Shown here: positions 35,063 to 44,755 of the stretch, in pieces
How positions within the stretch are numbered: position 1 is the stretch's first letter
Layout of the letters: each line of letters opens with the position of its first letter
Origin: Schistocephalus solidus
Lineage: Eukaryota > Platyhelminthes > Cestoda > Diphyllobothriidea > Diphyllobothriidae
Assembly: GCA_017591395.1 (NCBI GenBank)
Contig: WEDG01002564.1
Location: 1-64,000, forward strand
DNA length: 64,000 nucleotides
Direction: 5' to 3'
Translations under genes and position numbers: made by a program
The notes under the pieces: generated by a model
Seen by the model: only the letters and a program-made list of their open reading frames with translations
The model's database searches: none
Told to the model about the DNA's origin: nothing

Positions 35063-38000
35063 ATATCCTCTTCGGAGCGGAAATAAGACCTGTGTCGCGC
35101 TTCTAGCTCCCTTAAGCCACTGTGAAGATGGTTTGCTTGGGTTGTTTATTAGAACACCGAGGTCCTTTTGTTCCGGAACAAAAGAATGGGATTGCCCATC
35201 GAGAACGTATTGGTATGAATTATCCTCATCACTGGTCCTTCTGCTACGGTGTCTTAGGACCGCACACTTCCTAACGTTAAAACGTCAGAGCCAACGAGCA
35301 GACGAGGTGCTAATACGGTTGATACTCTCTTGAAGTACATTCCTGTCGGCATCAGATCTCATGGCCCTCCCTGACGGCGGATCTGCTGCCCGGGTCATCG
35401 ACACAGTCGCTGATATAGACTAAGAAGAGATACGGCCCTAAGACGGAGCCTTGATGGAAACCAGTTAGCACAGATGTAAGTGTTGACATCGAGGTATCTA
35501 TGCCCACAATTTGCAATCTTCCTGTAAGAAAATATGTGATTCATGTCAGCAGCATTCCTCTCATTCTGATATCAGATAATTTATAGATTAGGCATTTGCG
35601 TGGGACACTGTCAAACGCCTTCTTGATTTCAGTGAAGATCATGTCAACTCTACCATCTTCGTCAAGTGCGTGGGTCCACTGCTCTTTCGAGAACAATAAA
35701 CTGGAAAGACAAGGGCGATTCTGTCTGAAGCAATGCTGGAGCTCTGAGATTAATAGATTTTCCTCCAAGAACTTCATGTTCGCCATCATAATTTACATTC
35801 CAATATAAAACAGCAAGTGAAGATTAGGATGCAGGCCGATAATGGTTGATATTAGATTGAGACGCACCCTTTGTATATGGGGGTTTATATTTGCTGTCTC
35901 CCATTCGAATGGCAGTCTCCCTGATTCAAATGACGAATGGAAAGTATAGGCTAGTGGTTTGCAGAGTTCTACCAGCAATTCTTGCAAGATCTTTGTCCTT
36001 ATATAGTCCGGAACAGATGATTTTACTTCTTTGATATTTTACAATTCTCGTTTCACGACAGGTTCCAGGGATAGTATATATTCAATCACTGGACCAGCAT
36101 GTAAAACAGCACTGCTGATATTGGCAAACTGAAGTTCAGTTTCTGTAGTGAATACCGAGGCTTTCTCACCATTTTCAACTACTTCAACGCCATTCCCATC
36201 CAGAAGTACTGCGACTGGGTCCTTGTTTTTTAATCGAATATTGATAAAGTGGAGTAAAATTTAGGGCTTATACTCAGCCTGCTGGATAATTCTTGATTCA
36301 TAGTTATTCTTTGCTTGATGGATCAATTTTTTCCCCACATTTCGTTGGCAATGAAATTACTTGCGATTTTCTGCTGACTCTGCTCCCCTGAATACCTTCC
36401 ATTTTATTTTTCTTATTTTTATCTCCGTTTAGTTCTCTTGTTAATCAGGCAAAGCAACTTGTCTTTTTTACCTGCACAGGACAAAAGCACTCAATCAGAT
36501 CGAGTGATATCGTCTTAAACAATCTCCAGACATCCTTCGGATTTCCCTTGAGCAAACAATGTCAATTCACGGATAAATGTTTGTTCTTCATCGCGTTAAA
36601 CCCACTCTTCCATTTATTTAGCTTGCCTTCCGTTGTCTCCTGGCGTTCGGAATAAAGTGAGTAATCCAACAGCAGTGTAGTATAGTCAATCTTACGAGAA
36701 GTGCATTGGAATACACTTCATCAACGCTAAAGTAGTCCTTCGTAAATAATAAGTCCAGAAAATCGGCTGTCTGGTTTTCTCTAAATCTCGTTGGAAAATA
36801 AACCTTCTGCGCCGTAGGTTGGTCAAAAGTGAGTTCCAGTAGCTTACGGCCGAAGAAAGTGGGTGCACCGTAAACTGTCAGATTTACCCAGTCTATTGCA
36901 GGTGTACTGACATCTCCAGCAATAAGAACCTCCTGGTGACTTGTTACTTCCTTGACCAAATGAAAGAGTGACTCATCAACTGCACTCGGAATGTTAGGTG
37001 GTCTTTATACCATCAATAATTGTAGGTTTTGTGAAAAATTGTTTTTTTATCTTTATCCAAAGCCATTTTTTATTCAAGGAAGAGGGCGTGTGCTCATTTA
37101 ACTGCCGAGATTCCTATCCATAAACATGCAACAAATCAACCTCCATATTAATTTTCACAGTCTTCAAAAAAGCTGATATACGTCAATCGAAACCTCACAA
37201 TCCTCAATTTAGACTCTGAATCACGTTTCTGTGATGACAATGACATCAGGTTCATTTTTTTTCAAAAGGCGACTGAGCATTGGTATACAAACATCACAAT
37301 GGAGACTGGGCAACTCCTCCATATAGACTTCTGCGCGTTTCGTTTGATTGAATGCTAGAGTCTGTCATTGCTTTCCGAATATGAACTGGTGAACATCCCG
37401 CCCATGCCTAGTCCTGATGAGTGGTCGTCATCCGAGTCCTGGAGTTGGGTACTACGTATTTAGTGTTCTCCGTCTCGGTGAGGACCCGCCTTGATTATGT
37501 ACGGGGTCTGCCACAAGAAAGACCTCTTCATCACTTTTATTTCCCCATCCATTATTTGGAGCCATTTTTCTCCCTGTTCGGTTCTCTTCTTCAGTTCTGC
37601 TCTCAGCATCCTCATTTTTGCCTTTCCATGGGTTCGTAATCCGGCTGAAAAAAACACATCCCTGTGTGAGCTACGGAGAGCAATTCTCCGTTCTAGGAGG
37701 CGTGAAGCCTAAACATCATTTTCAAGAATGAGTTTAAGAGGCCTCGGTGATGATAGTTCATGTAAAACATCCGAATATTAGTATTCTTGGAAAAGACTGA
37801 GGTCATGTCCTTCCCTTTCCTTTGCAATCAGAGAAGTGGACTCGGGGGCCCCTCTAATAACGAGATTGCGTTTTCAGTCGAAATGTCTGCTTGGTGACTT
37901 TGAGTTCTGATTTGTTGAAGAATTCTACTCTGGTCGACGATGTTATTTGCATCAGTACGAGCAATGATTCCTAAAGTTAATGGTAAACCCCTTTTGGGAA

Positions 38001-38685
38001 CTTTGCCAATTTGTCCTGCTCTTGCTCCTATATTACCAGCATAGGATTCCGCTTGAGCATCTATCGGTAAAAACGAGCTTTTTTTGGAGTTCGAACCCAT
38101 TTTTTGTGAAAGAATCTTGGCCCTTTTCAACTTCAAATGCTTCGTCTTTGGCCCTTCAAATTTGACGAGCTTTTCAACTTCGGCCTTTTTTGTATCATCC
38201 AGCAACGATGCTGCATATGTTTTGTGTATCCAGAACATAACTGCTTCTGTCGGAGCTGGATGACAGTAGTAAGGTGCATGAGCTGGTCTGGTCTCCCTTT
38301 CGAAGGAAGGAAATGTCTACTGATTTACTGAGCTCTGTAGACGCAATGTCTTTAAGCTCTACATTAAGTATTCTCGAGGAAGCTATATTTGCATACGTAA
38401 TTTCTTCGGTTGGAATTCTCGTTGTTACGGGTGATTTTTTTGCCGGGTGAACAATGAATCTTCTCTTTTAGATCGGCCATTCCTTGTTTCAAGCTACTTA
38501 TCTCTTTCTCCATCAATAGGGATTCATGACAGAGATTTAAACACCTCATGCACTTTTCGTCCTCGTAGGTGACATTAATTACTGTTATCAGGCTTTTTGC
38601 CCGCTTGGCAGGAGGAGAAGTAGTAACAGAATATCTGTCCTTGCCATTTTTTCTGTTTGTATTCAATTTTGTTTGCTGATTTGCT
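34290..38685 (-). mobile_element. CR1-like LINE, two ORFs, decayed
   Basis: Read on the minus strand, from 38685 down. ORF1 pieces lie at 38666-38364 (basic, with CMRCLNLCHES and a coiled-coil-like stretch EKEISSLKQGMADLKEKI), 38238-37828 (Lys-rich) and 37657-37460 (RAELKKRTEQGEKWLQI, the usual end of CR1-type ORF1). ORF2 has an AP-type endonuclease at 36959-36618, where VLIAGDVSTPAIDWVNL matches GDFN.P.idW with the catalytic Asn lost, followed by PTRFRENQTADFLDLLFT. The reverse transcriptase is at 35987-35541, with RLPFEWETANI and MIFTEIKKAFDSVPRK, where the motif A first Asp has become Glu. The C-terminal region is at 34943-34572, with LRGDLIQTYRII and VVGKWNGLPDEVV. The 3' untranslated region ends with AATAAAGTGACTT at about 34290. 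The many stops make it inactive. Confidence 0.9.
34390..34500 (+). mobile_element. short nested insertion with (AATAA)n-type end
   Basis: It is present only in unit 2 of the duplication; unit 1 runs straight from GACAAAT into GTAAA. It ends in CTGGCAATAAATAAATAAAA and more AATAA/AAATA units, as do 3' ends of some non-LTR elements. It is therefore best read as a severely 5'-truncated insertion in plus orientation that arrived after the duplication. Target-site duplication is not certain. Confidence 0.6.
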
Positions 38686-38751
38686 GTGAGAATGTGGCGC
38701 AGTGGTTAGGTGCTCCGCCTAACGAATCTACGACGAGGTTTCGATACTCAC
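38686..38751 (+). other. tRNA-like sequence (SINE head or tRNA relic)
   Basis: The end stems GTGAG and CTCAC are complementary. Between them are an A-box TGGCGCAGTGGTTAGG and a B-box-like GGTTTCGATAC. The anticodon arm does not pair well, so it is not called as a working tRNA. It directly abuts the 5' end of the CR1-like LINE. It may be the head of a second SINE type. Confidence 0.45.
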
Positions 38752-39257
38752 CCGCACAGCTAATTTCTTTTCTCCGCACAGATGAATCCTGAGCGCCTGT
38801 GTATTCCATACCTCTAAGGATAGTATGCGAATGCATTTAATTTATAAATCTTCTTAAATAAATGGGCAAGGGTGCAATAGTATTCATCAGTCAGACTTCT
38901 AATAAGCATGCAACGACTCAGCCTTTGTTGTGACTTCTCCTTCCCCGATTGAAAGCAGATTAAAGCAGCACACCGTTGGCGTGAATTGTGGAAGCAGGTG
39001 AACGTTGAAGCTTGTATTTTTCGCAGGGATAATGTCCTGGACGTGGAATTATCCGCAGTGAAGGAATATTTGGATAGCTACAGAATCGTTAAGTCCAAGT
39101 AAATAACTCCCAAATTTAGAGACTGGACAATCCACTCAAGAGTTATTCCAAACCAACGTGTCTTCTACGGTAAAGTAGAGACTAAAACTTCGTAAACTCA
39201 AAGAAGCTGAAAATCGAAAGCGATTTCAAACGACGCGCCAAACGACGGGTAGTTCCA
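38752..39257. other. stretch between LINE copies; short exon-like frame
   Basis: The segment holds an exon-like open frame at 38959-39102, listed separately. Otherwise it is unassigned sequence between two minus-strand LINE copies. Confidence 0.4.
38959..39102 (+). other. possible terminal exon
   Basis: A pyrimidine-rich run ending GAAAGCAG is followed by an open frame of 47 codons (…HRWRELWKQVNVEAC…, …VKEYLDSYRIVKSK) to a TAA. It reads more like protein than its surroundings, but no family is recognised and no upstream partner exon was found. It could equally be a transposon relic. Confidence 0.2.
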
Positions 39258-39910
39258 CTATATAGACGTCTGCTCATTTCGTGGGATTAAATGCTATAAT
39301 CTGTAATCTTTAAGCTGTAATGCTATAATCTATAATTCGAGACGAACTGGTGTCCACCACACAGGCTGATTTCTGAGGAGCGGTCACCAAAGGAGTTCTG
39401 GAGCACTTTCATTTTGTTATACGAGTTCTGTACAGTTAGTTTTTTTCGTATTTAGCGTCGTTGGTCTCTGTGAGGACCAGCCTTGCTGATGTAAGGGGTC
39501 AGCCACAAGAAAGACCTCTTTATCCCTTTTATTTCTCCATCCTTTATTTGGAGCAATTTGTCCCCCTGTTCGGTTATCCTATTCAGTTCGGTTCACAGCT
39601 TCCTCATTTTTTGCCTTTCCATCGGTTCGTAATCCGGCCGAAAAAAACACATCTTGGTGTGAGTTATGGAGAGCCATTCTCTGTTCTATGAGGCATGAAG
39701 TCTGAAAATCATTTTCCAGAATAGTTTTAAGAGGTCTCGGTGATGATAGCTCATAAGAAACACCCGCTTTCCCTAAGCGGAAAGTTTTGTGCACGTTAAC
39801 GCATTCTCCATCTTGAAGAAGGGCATTTTAGAATGCTCGGAAGAGATTGAGGTCATATTCGATCCTTTTCTTTTGCAATCAGAGAAATTGAATCGGGAGA
39901 CCATTTTTTA
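39258..39910 (-). mobile_element. CR1-like LINE, ORF1 fragment
   Basis: Aligns with 37320-37860 of the larger LINE on the same strand: shared CCGAAAAAAACACATC, GCCACAAGAAAGACCTC and GCTTTGCAATCAGAGAA-like words, with many differences. It covers the end of ORF1 and the ORF1-ORF2 junction only. It is an older or different copy of the same family. Confidence 0.8.
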
Positions 39911-40509
39911 ATTTTTAGCATTCACATATGGTTTGCGCCAAGAAGGCACTGTCGAAACAATCATTAGTATCGAAAGAAAATTATGACAATATGTGCAGAT
40001 AAAATGTTCAAATATGTAATAAGGTGAGTCGAACTTGTCCTGTTAGGGCAAACCTAAGTGATGTTTTGAAATTAATCGTGAACTAGAAAATAGGCAGTGA
40101 AAAAACTCTTACCTTAAAAATGGATGTAGAGTGCAATAGGCCTCCATTTTCGGAAAGAGGGTAGGAGACAAAAAACAACTTAGGAAAATAAGGTAAGGGG
40201 TTAGAGTAGGCTAATACTGCAGAAGCCTTTCAGAATGAGATAATGAAACGTCGATATGATTCGTTCTTGATCCCTAAGTCACATGAAACAAAATCTCACG
40301 AAAAGGTGTCAGTGGATGTGAGGCCTCAGCATCTCAGGATCCCGAATTGAATTCTGATAAGGGGAGCATTTTAGACAGTGTACGTCCAAATGACTTCCAT
40401 CGTTTGAATGACTGGTGGTTAAGGGAGACATCATGATTCCTGTGGGATTCGACGTAGAAAAAAATATTTTCAAGAAGGTCCCTTAAATTCCCGATGGTCC
40501 TTCCTCCAA
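39911..40509. other. stretch without recognisable feature
   Basis: This is AT-rich sequence between LINE fragments, with no family recognised. It may be older LINE sequence beyond recognition. Confidence 0.4.
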
Positions 40510-41010
40510 GTCATGGAGAAAGCTGCTCGGAAAAGATGAAGAAAATCAAGGTTAATAGAATCACTGTTAAGATAAATGTGCAGTCCGCTTAATTGCACAT
40601 AGACTTGTTACCGACCTAATTTCAATAGGCCAGTTATTCCAAAGAAAGCTATGCCTAGAAGCAAAGAAAAGAGATCGTTTAGATTTGGAGGACGCAGGAG
40701 GAGGTATAATTAATGCTGAATTTCTAAGGTTATAAGAAGGACTAACGGGGACAATGACGGAAAACTTGGGGAGATTTTAGCTATTATTAAATTGAAAATG
40801 TAGGCAAAAGCCTGCTTCCAGTTTCCTCACCCAGAGAAATTTTAGCTTCGTTGGCGGCCATCTAGTTGAGTAGGAAGTATTTGAAAGAGTCAGATGCAGC
40901 AGATTTTGTGAAATGTCTTTGGACATTTTCAATTTTTGAATGACTACATTCGTTCATCAAACCGAAGAATGGACAGCAAAATTCAAGAATGAGAAGCGCA
41001 AACATACGAT
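40510..41010 (-). mobile_element. highly decayed LINE reverse transcriptase C-terminus
   Basis: On the minus strand a broken frame gives LILEFCCPFFGLMN..SKIENVQRHFTKSA, matching the non-LTR motif 'rPiLEY.spvw…i..iE.VQRrfTk'. The following part matches the usual 'L..L.L..LE.RR' and 'WN.LP' regions only weakly. There are many stops. It is a different, older LINE from the one at 34.3-38.7 kb. Confidence 0.5.
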
Positions 41011-41162
41011 AAAGTTTTCATGTAATTTAATGAAGGTAGAAATTATAAGAAATAAAGCCGCAACTTCGAGCAGCGTTGATTGTAATTCTATTGGCGTGAA
41101 ACGAAAGATCTAATTTCTAAGAGGTATGGAAAACAGAGACGCGGGAAAAGAATTGACGCCGC

Positions 41163-41231
41163 GTTCGGGAGTCGAACATTTGGCAGAAAAACATATGCCG
41201 ATGGCCCCTAACTGCTTGGCCACATCCGAAC
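41163..41231 (-). other. tRNA-like sequence, minus strand
   Basis: Read on the minus strand it starts GTTCGG and ends CCGAAC, which pair as an acceptor stem. Inside are GTGGCCAAGCAGTTAGGGGCC (D-arm and A-box region, GGCC pairing) and a B-box TGTTCGACTCC. The anticodon arm has GGCA/TGCC around a T-rich loop that is too long. It looks like a tRNA relic or SINE head, not a working tRNA. Confidence 0.5.
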
Positions 41232-42550
41232 GGAACTCTGACAAAAGAAACTTATGCAGCAACAAGGTATAATTTGGCACTCTGAAATTCCCTTTGATCA
41301 TGGTGCCCAAAGAGACATCAGGCGATTGAAGACCCTGTTGGACTACGGTGCACTGAACACTACCATCGTTTTCTAGCGGTACTCATTTCCCTATCTTCAT
41401 AATTTAGTCACATCCGTTCTCGTCAAAGCCGTTTTCTTGAAGATCAACCTGGTCTGCGCCTTCCATAATGTACTTAAATGGTTTAATGACACGGCCCCTT
41501 CAGGAAACATTTTTGCAGAGAATTAAGCAATCAACCCAAGCGAATTCACCCTTACCTAATAATAACAACCCGTTTCCAGACTAGAATATAAAACAGGACG
41601 TTGCAGAGTGATGCCCCATATGGTTTGCCCACAGCACAATATTTACACAAGAAGGTGTGGATGCTGTCGATGAGCTAAATATATTGGCGGCTGTGTACTA
41701 AATACGGCAAGGAAATCGGTAACAATTTAACCTGAAATAAAGGCGACTTAAGGTAGCTATCACATGCGACGGATCTTTAGCATTTTCAAAGATATAACCT
41801 GACAGTCCGACCATAGAGGTGAACTATCTCCACCACGTGTTTCACAATAGGCTGCAAGTATGCGTGGTGATTCGCCAAGAAATTATTTTTAAATGATAGT
41901 AGACTTGCGCTTCATCCACCACTCTCTGTCTCTTTCTTTGTCTCTTCCCTCATCCACTCGTGCCCGCTGTCAAGTCAGCACATATGCGATAACTCGCCTG
42001 TGGTTGGAAGTGAACGTTTACGATGATTCAGCGGACGTTTTCCTTAGCTTATATCAGTAGAACTCTTTGTCAAGTATGATCTAATTCGCACGACAGCGCT
42101 ACACGGGCTACAGTTAAGTCAAATGCCTTATTAATAATCGTATTGAATGCCAGTTTATAAACTAGAAAAAACTTCGCATATAAGTTTTGCATGGAAAGAT
42201 TATGCTTGAGGATTGGGATCATAAGGGAGAAGACATCTGCAACCCAGGAAATTACCGTGGTTCATAGCAGATTTTTTTCCCAAGAGAGTAACGAAACTTG
42301 GCATTACTTATTCCCTTTCATAGAATCGGGCCTGTGTAGGAGAAAATAAAGTGGATTGATAACCTGTTGATCGCAAAAGACGAAAGATCCAATGTCTTGG
42401 TAACAAGCTGTAGTCTGCAGCGTTATCTCGGAGATAAGACTCTTAGAAAAAGGCCGGAGAACGCGAATTCCACAAGTAAAATGAGGACGTCAGCGTTTTC
42501 GACATCTACAAGTTGCGAAAATTTGTCTGAATGTGGCGGCTGATTCGTTA
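41232..42550. other. stretch without recognisable gene
   Basis: No open frame above 60 codons with recognisable content, no RNA gene and no repeat were identified. Confidence 0.45.
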
Positions 42551-42680
42551 CATCAGTTTAAGTCACTTTATTGAGAGAATTAAGCTTTCGCCTTGAGTTC
42601 CCTATTCGCATCCAGAAATGGCATTATAATAAACTTATACAACTGTTAATAGAAGAAATTTAAATGTAAAGCTGCCAGTA
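42551..42680 (-). mobile_element. LINE 3' untranslated region, solitary copy
   Basis: It shares with 32546-32640 and 34290-34390 the plus-strand words TTTAAGTCACTTTATT, GAGTTCCCTATTC and ATAATAAA. On the minus strand these are the CR1-like LINE 3' end with AATAAAGTGACTTAAA. No coding part is attached, so this is a strongly 5'-truncated insertion or a separate element with the same 3' end. Confidence 0.7.
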
Positions 42681-43040
42681 TATGCGAGCAAGGCGAAAAT
42701 TACCACAGGTTACAGAATTTTGAGCAAATATACAGGGATTTCTCGACAAATTTTGTCGAACCACTGTCAGGAGCAATAAAATCGATCCACCGCACCCACC
42801 TCGACTGTCCGCGTTGTACACTGAATGCGTCCCCATGAAAATCAGCAGTAGAACACTGTCGGCTATACCACCCAATCGCGTTTCTCCCAACCGGCAACTA
42901 CATCACACAAGACCACGCCCAACATCACAGACCGTATGTCCACAAATGATGTTTCTGGCGTACGTGGGATGTGTGATTCTTGGTTGGCTGTGTGATCTGA
43001 GCCTGAACCTATAATGGTGCGCTAAACATCCTAGTGTGGA

Positions 43041-43575
43041 AGCTTGCCAACTGACGATGGAACTAAGCCCTCACAGTCAACCCACTGTGTGTTGGCGTGA
43101 AGTGGCCGAGTGTAGGACTGGGTGTTAGGCTGAATTGACTCTTCTTAATGTGACCGCTGGCACTCTCACACATGTGAGGTCAGAGCCGCTCACCCCATTT
43201 TTGTGAAATCCAGGTGCTTTTGGCTGGAGGGCCAGGTTGTGTACATTGTACGCTTAGACGAGGCGGTCTAGCTGCGCCCAGTCCCTGCAACAGTCAACCG
43301 ACTGGCTCGGACGGTGGCTGGGGCCGGAGGTCAAGGGCTCAGCGCATTTTCCGCCTTATCCACAAGCTGACGCGCTTGAAGCTATCACGGTGAGCAAACA
43401 ATTATGACTTGGAAGGTTGCCAACTGACGGGATAATTCAGACCACGCGGTCAGCCCAGTGTGTGTTTGTGTGGAGCGGCTGAGTGGCGCACTGAGAGTCA
43501 GGCGACAGTGGTTCCTTCTTCGTGTGGCCTACATGGCATTCCCACTCCGTCGTATCCGAGCCAGGTGTGGCGGAA
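43041..43575 (+). repeat. GC-rich repeat, two internal diverged copies
   Basis: 43041-43200 and 43411-43575 align: GCTTGCCAACTGACG / GGTTGCCAACTGACG, then CACTGTGTGTTGGCGTG / CAGTGTGTGTTTGTGTG, then GGCCGAGTG / GGCTGAGTG, then CTTCTTAATGTGaCC / CTTCTTCGTGTGGCC. The two lie about 370 bases apart in the same orientation. They lead into the dispersed repeat at 43560-43815, so they are probably part of the same larger repeat. Confidence 0.7.
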
Positions 43576-43815
43576 CTATTAAGGGCGGCTCTGACCGCAC
43601 CAGCCACATGTAACCTATCTCTTCTTCGGTTTTTTTGACTCGGTCATGATATTGGATCCAGGTGGATGGAGCAGAAGCGAGTGAGGCAGAAACAGCGCAA
43701 GCCTATTACCAATCTTATCCAGTTCATGCGCAAGTCACCATCCCTGCAACACCTTGCTCTAGGACGCATGGGGGACCTCGTAGAAACCAACGGTCGACGA
43801 ACGAGGTAGGGTTAA
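43560..43815 (+). repeat. GC-rich dispersed repeat, copy 3
   Basis: GGCTCTGACCGCACCAGCCAC is followed by TTTTGACTCGGTCATGA and GCGCAAGTCACCATCCCTGCA, in the same order and spacing as the copy at the window start. The GACCTCGTAG…CGGTCGACGA end corresponds to the GTCG box of the other copies. Confidence 0.78.
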
Positions 43816-44037
43816 TTATTTGACCCCTGTAAAAATTATAGGCGAAGATCAAGGAATTTGCTATAACTGTATTAAGGCCACTTTGAAACTTCATGAATAA
43901 AAACAAAGGATAAAAGACTTCGGGTTAAGTAAGTCTGCCGAATATATGAAAAATTTTAAAATCGTAATAAGGCGGCAACCACACATTTTGTTGTGGCCGT
44001 TTCCCAATGCCCTCTTGATGTGTTACGGCAAGAAAAC

Positions 44038-44325
44038 TGGCCAAGGCTCAATTGTTAGAGTGTTGGACTTCTGATCAACGGGTCACGGGTTCGAAACCTG
44101 GATGGTGCACAACCTGCTATTGGGTATGACTGGCTGATGATGGATAATGAGCCAGAAATGGCCATGCCAGTCTCCATTCTCTTTGTCTGCATTGTGCATC
44201 TAACTTTACTACCAAAAGCCGCATTGCGGCTGCTGGCGGTGCTCAAAGCTGAGCCCCAAGTCAGAGCGGAACAAGTAAGTTCCGTTAGCAACTGGTGAGC
44301 ATTCGTCAACGAAATACTGAAAGAT
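44038..44325 (+). mobile_element. tRNA-derived SINE, complete with tail
   Basis: The head has AAGGCTCAATTGTTAGAG (A-box region), TTGGACTTCTGATCAA (Arg-UCU-like arm) and B-box GGGTTCGAAACC. The body has ATTGGGTATGACTGG and the hammerhead-like block (44128-44172), then TCTCCATTCTCTTTGTC. The tail has CATTGCGGCTGCTGGCGG, GCCCCAAGTCAGAGCGGAAC and CTGGTGAGCATTCG. The tail matches the SINE at 21990-22262. Confidence 0.9.
44128..44172 (+). ncRNA. hammerhead-ribozyme-like motif in SINE
   Basis: GACTGG (stem I 5'), CTGATGA, TGGATAATGAGCCA (stem II, weakened by changes), GAA, ATGGCCAT (stem III, perfectly self-complementary), G at position 17, CCAGTC (stem I 3'). Stem I is six Watson-Crick pairs, where the copy at 22961 has one G-U pair, so pairing is kept despite the base change. 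G at the cleavage position would block activity in this copy. Confidence 0.45.
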
Positions 44326-44434
44326 CAGGGAATAATAAGTTTAATGACTGCATTCTGAAGGTAAGGACATGTACCTGATGTTCACTATAGCTTCTGGGCA
44401 CCTAACAATTAATAAACAACCTGTTTTGTTTCAG

Positions 44435-44618
44435 GGCACAGCGACCGAGGGTATAAGTAAACCCAAAAATAGCTGTTGTCTTGCATGGTTTTTAGAAATT
44501 TTTGAAAATTCCTACGCACCAATGCTAACTACATGTACTGGAAAACGAATCAGATTGAAAATCGATGGCCTCACAGTCACCCGGCTTGGTTATAGTGCAG
44601 TCCATTACATTGGTAATG
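44435..44618 (+). other. exon-like open segment with splice sites
   Basis: The segment is bounded by a pyrimidine-rich acceptor CTGTTTTGTTTCAG and a strong donor AATG/GTAAGTGC. It is open in one frame for 61 codons with a hydrophilic, protein-like composition (TGKRIRLKIDGLTVTRLGY). The frame continues beyond both sites (44369-44755). It begins in phase 0 and ends in phase 1. I recognise no family, and no partner exon was found, so it is a candidate internal exon only. Confidence 0.3.
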
Positions 44619-44755
44619 GTAAGTGCAGTTTTTTATTGTTCGTTTCGTTGATCACTGTTGTCAGGAGTTGCCTAGAAATGCTTAAAGACAAAGACATCCT
44701 GGTAGTGGATGACGTCAGATTTGCCAAACCATCAAAGTTACCTTCACTGAGTTAA

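Noticed and set aside
35007..35333. A plus-strand frame of 108 codons
   Set aside because: It is antisense to the CR1-like LINE reverse transcriptase, which explains the sequence.
38992..39020. A short intron GTGAAC…TTTCGCAG within the exon-like frame
   Set aside because: It would be only about 29 bases, and the frame is open without splicing.
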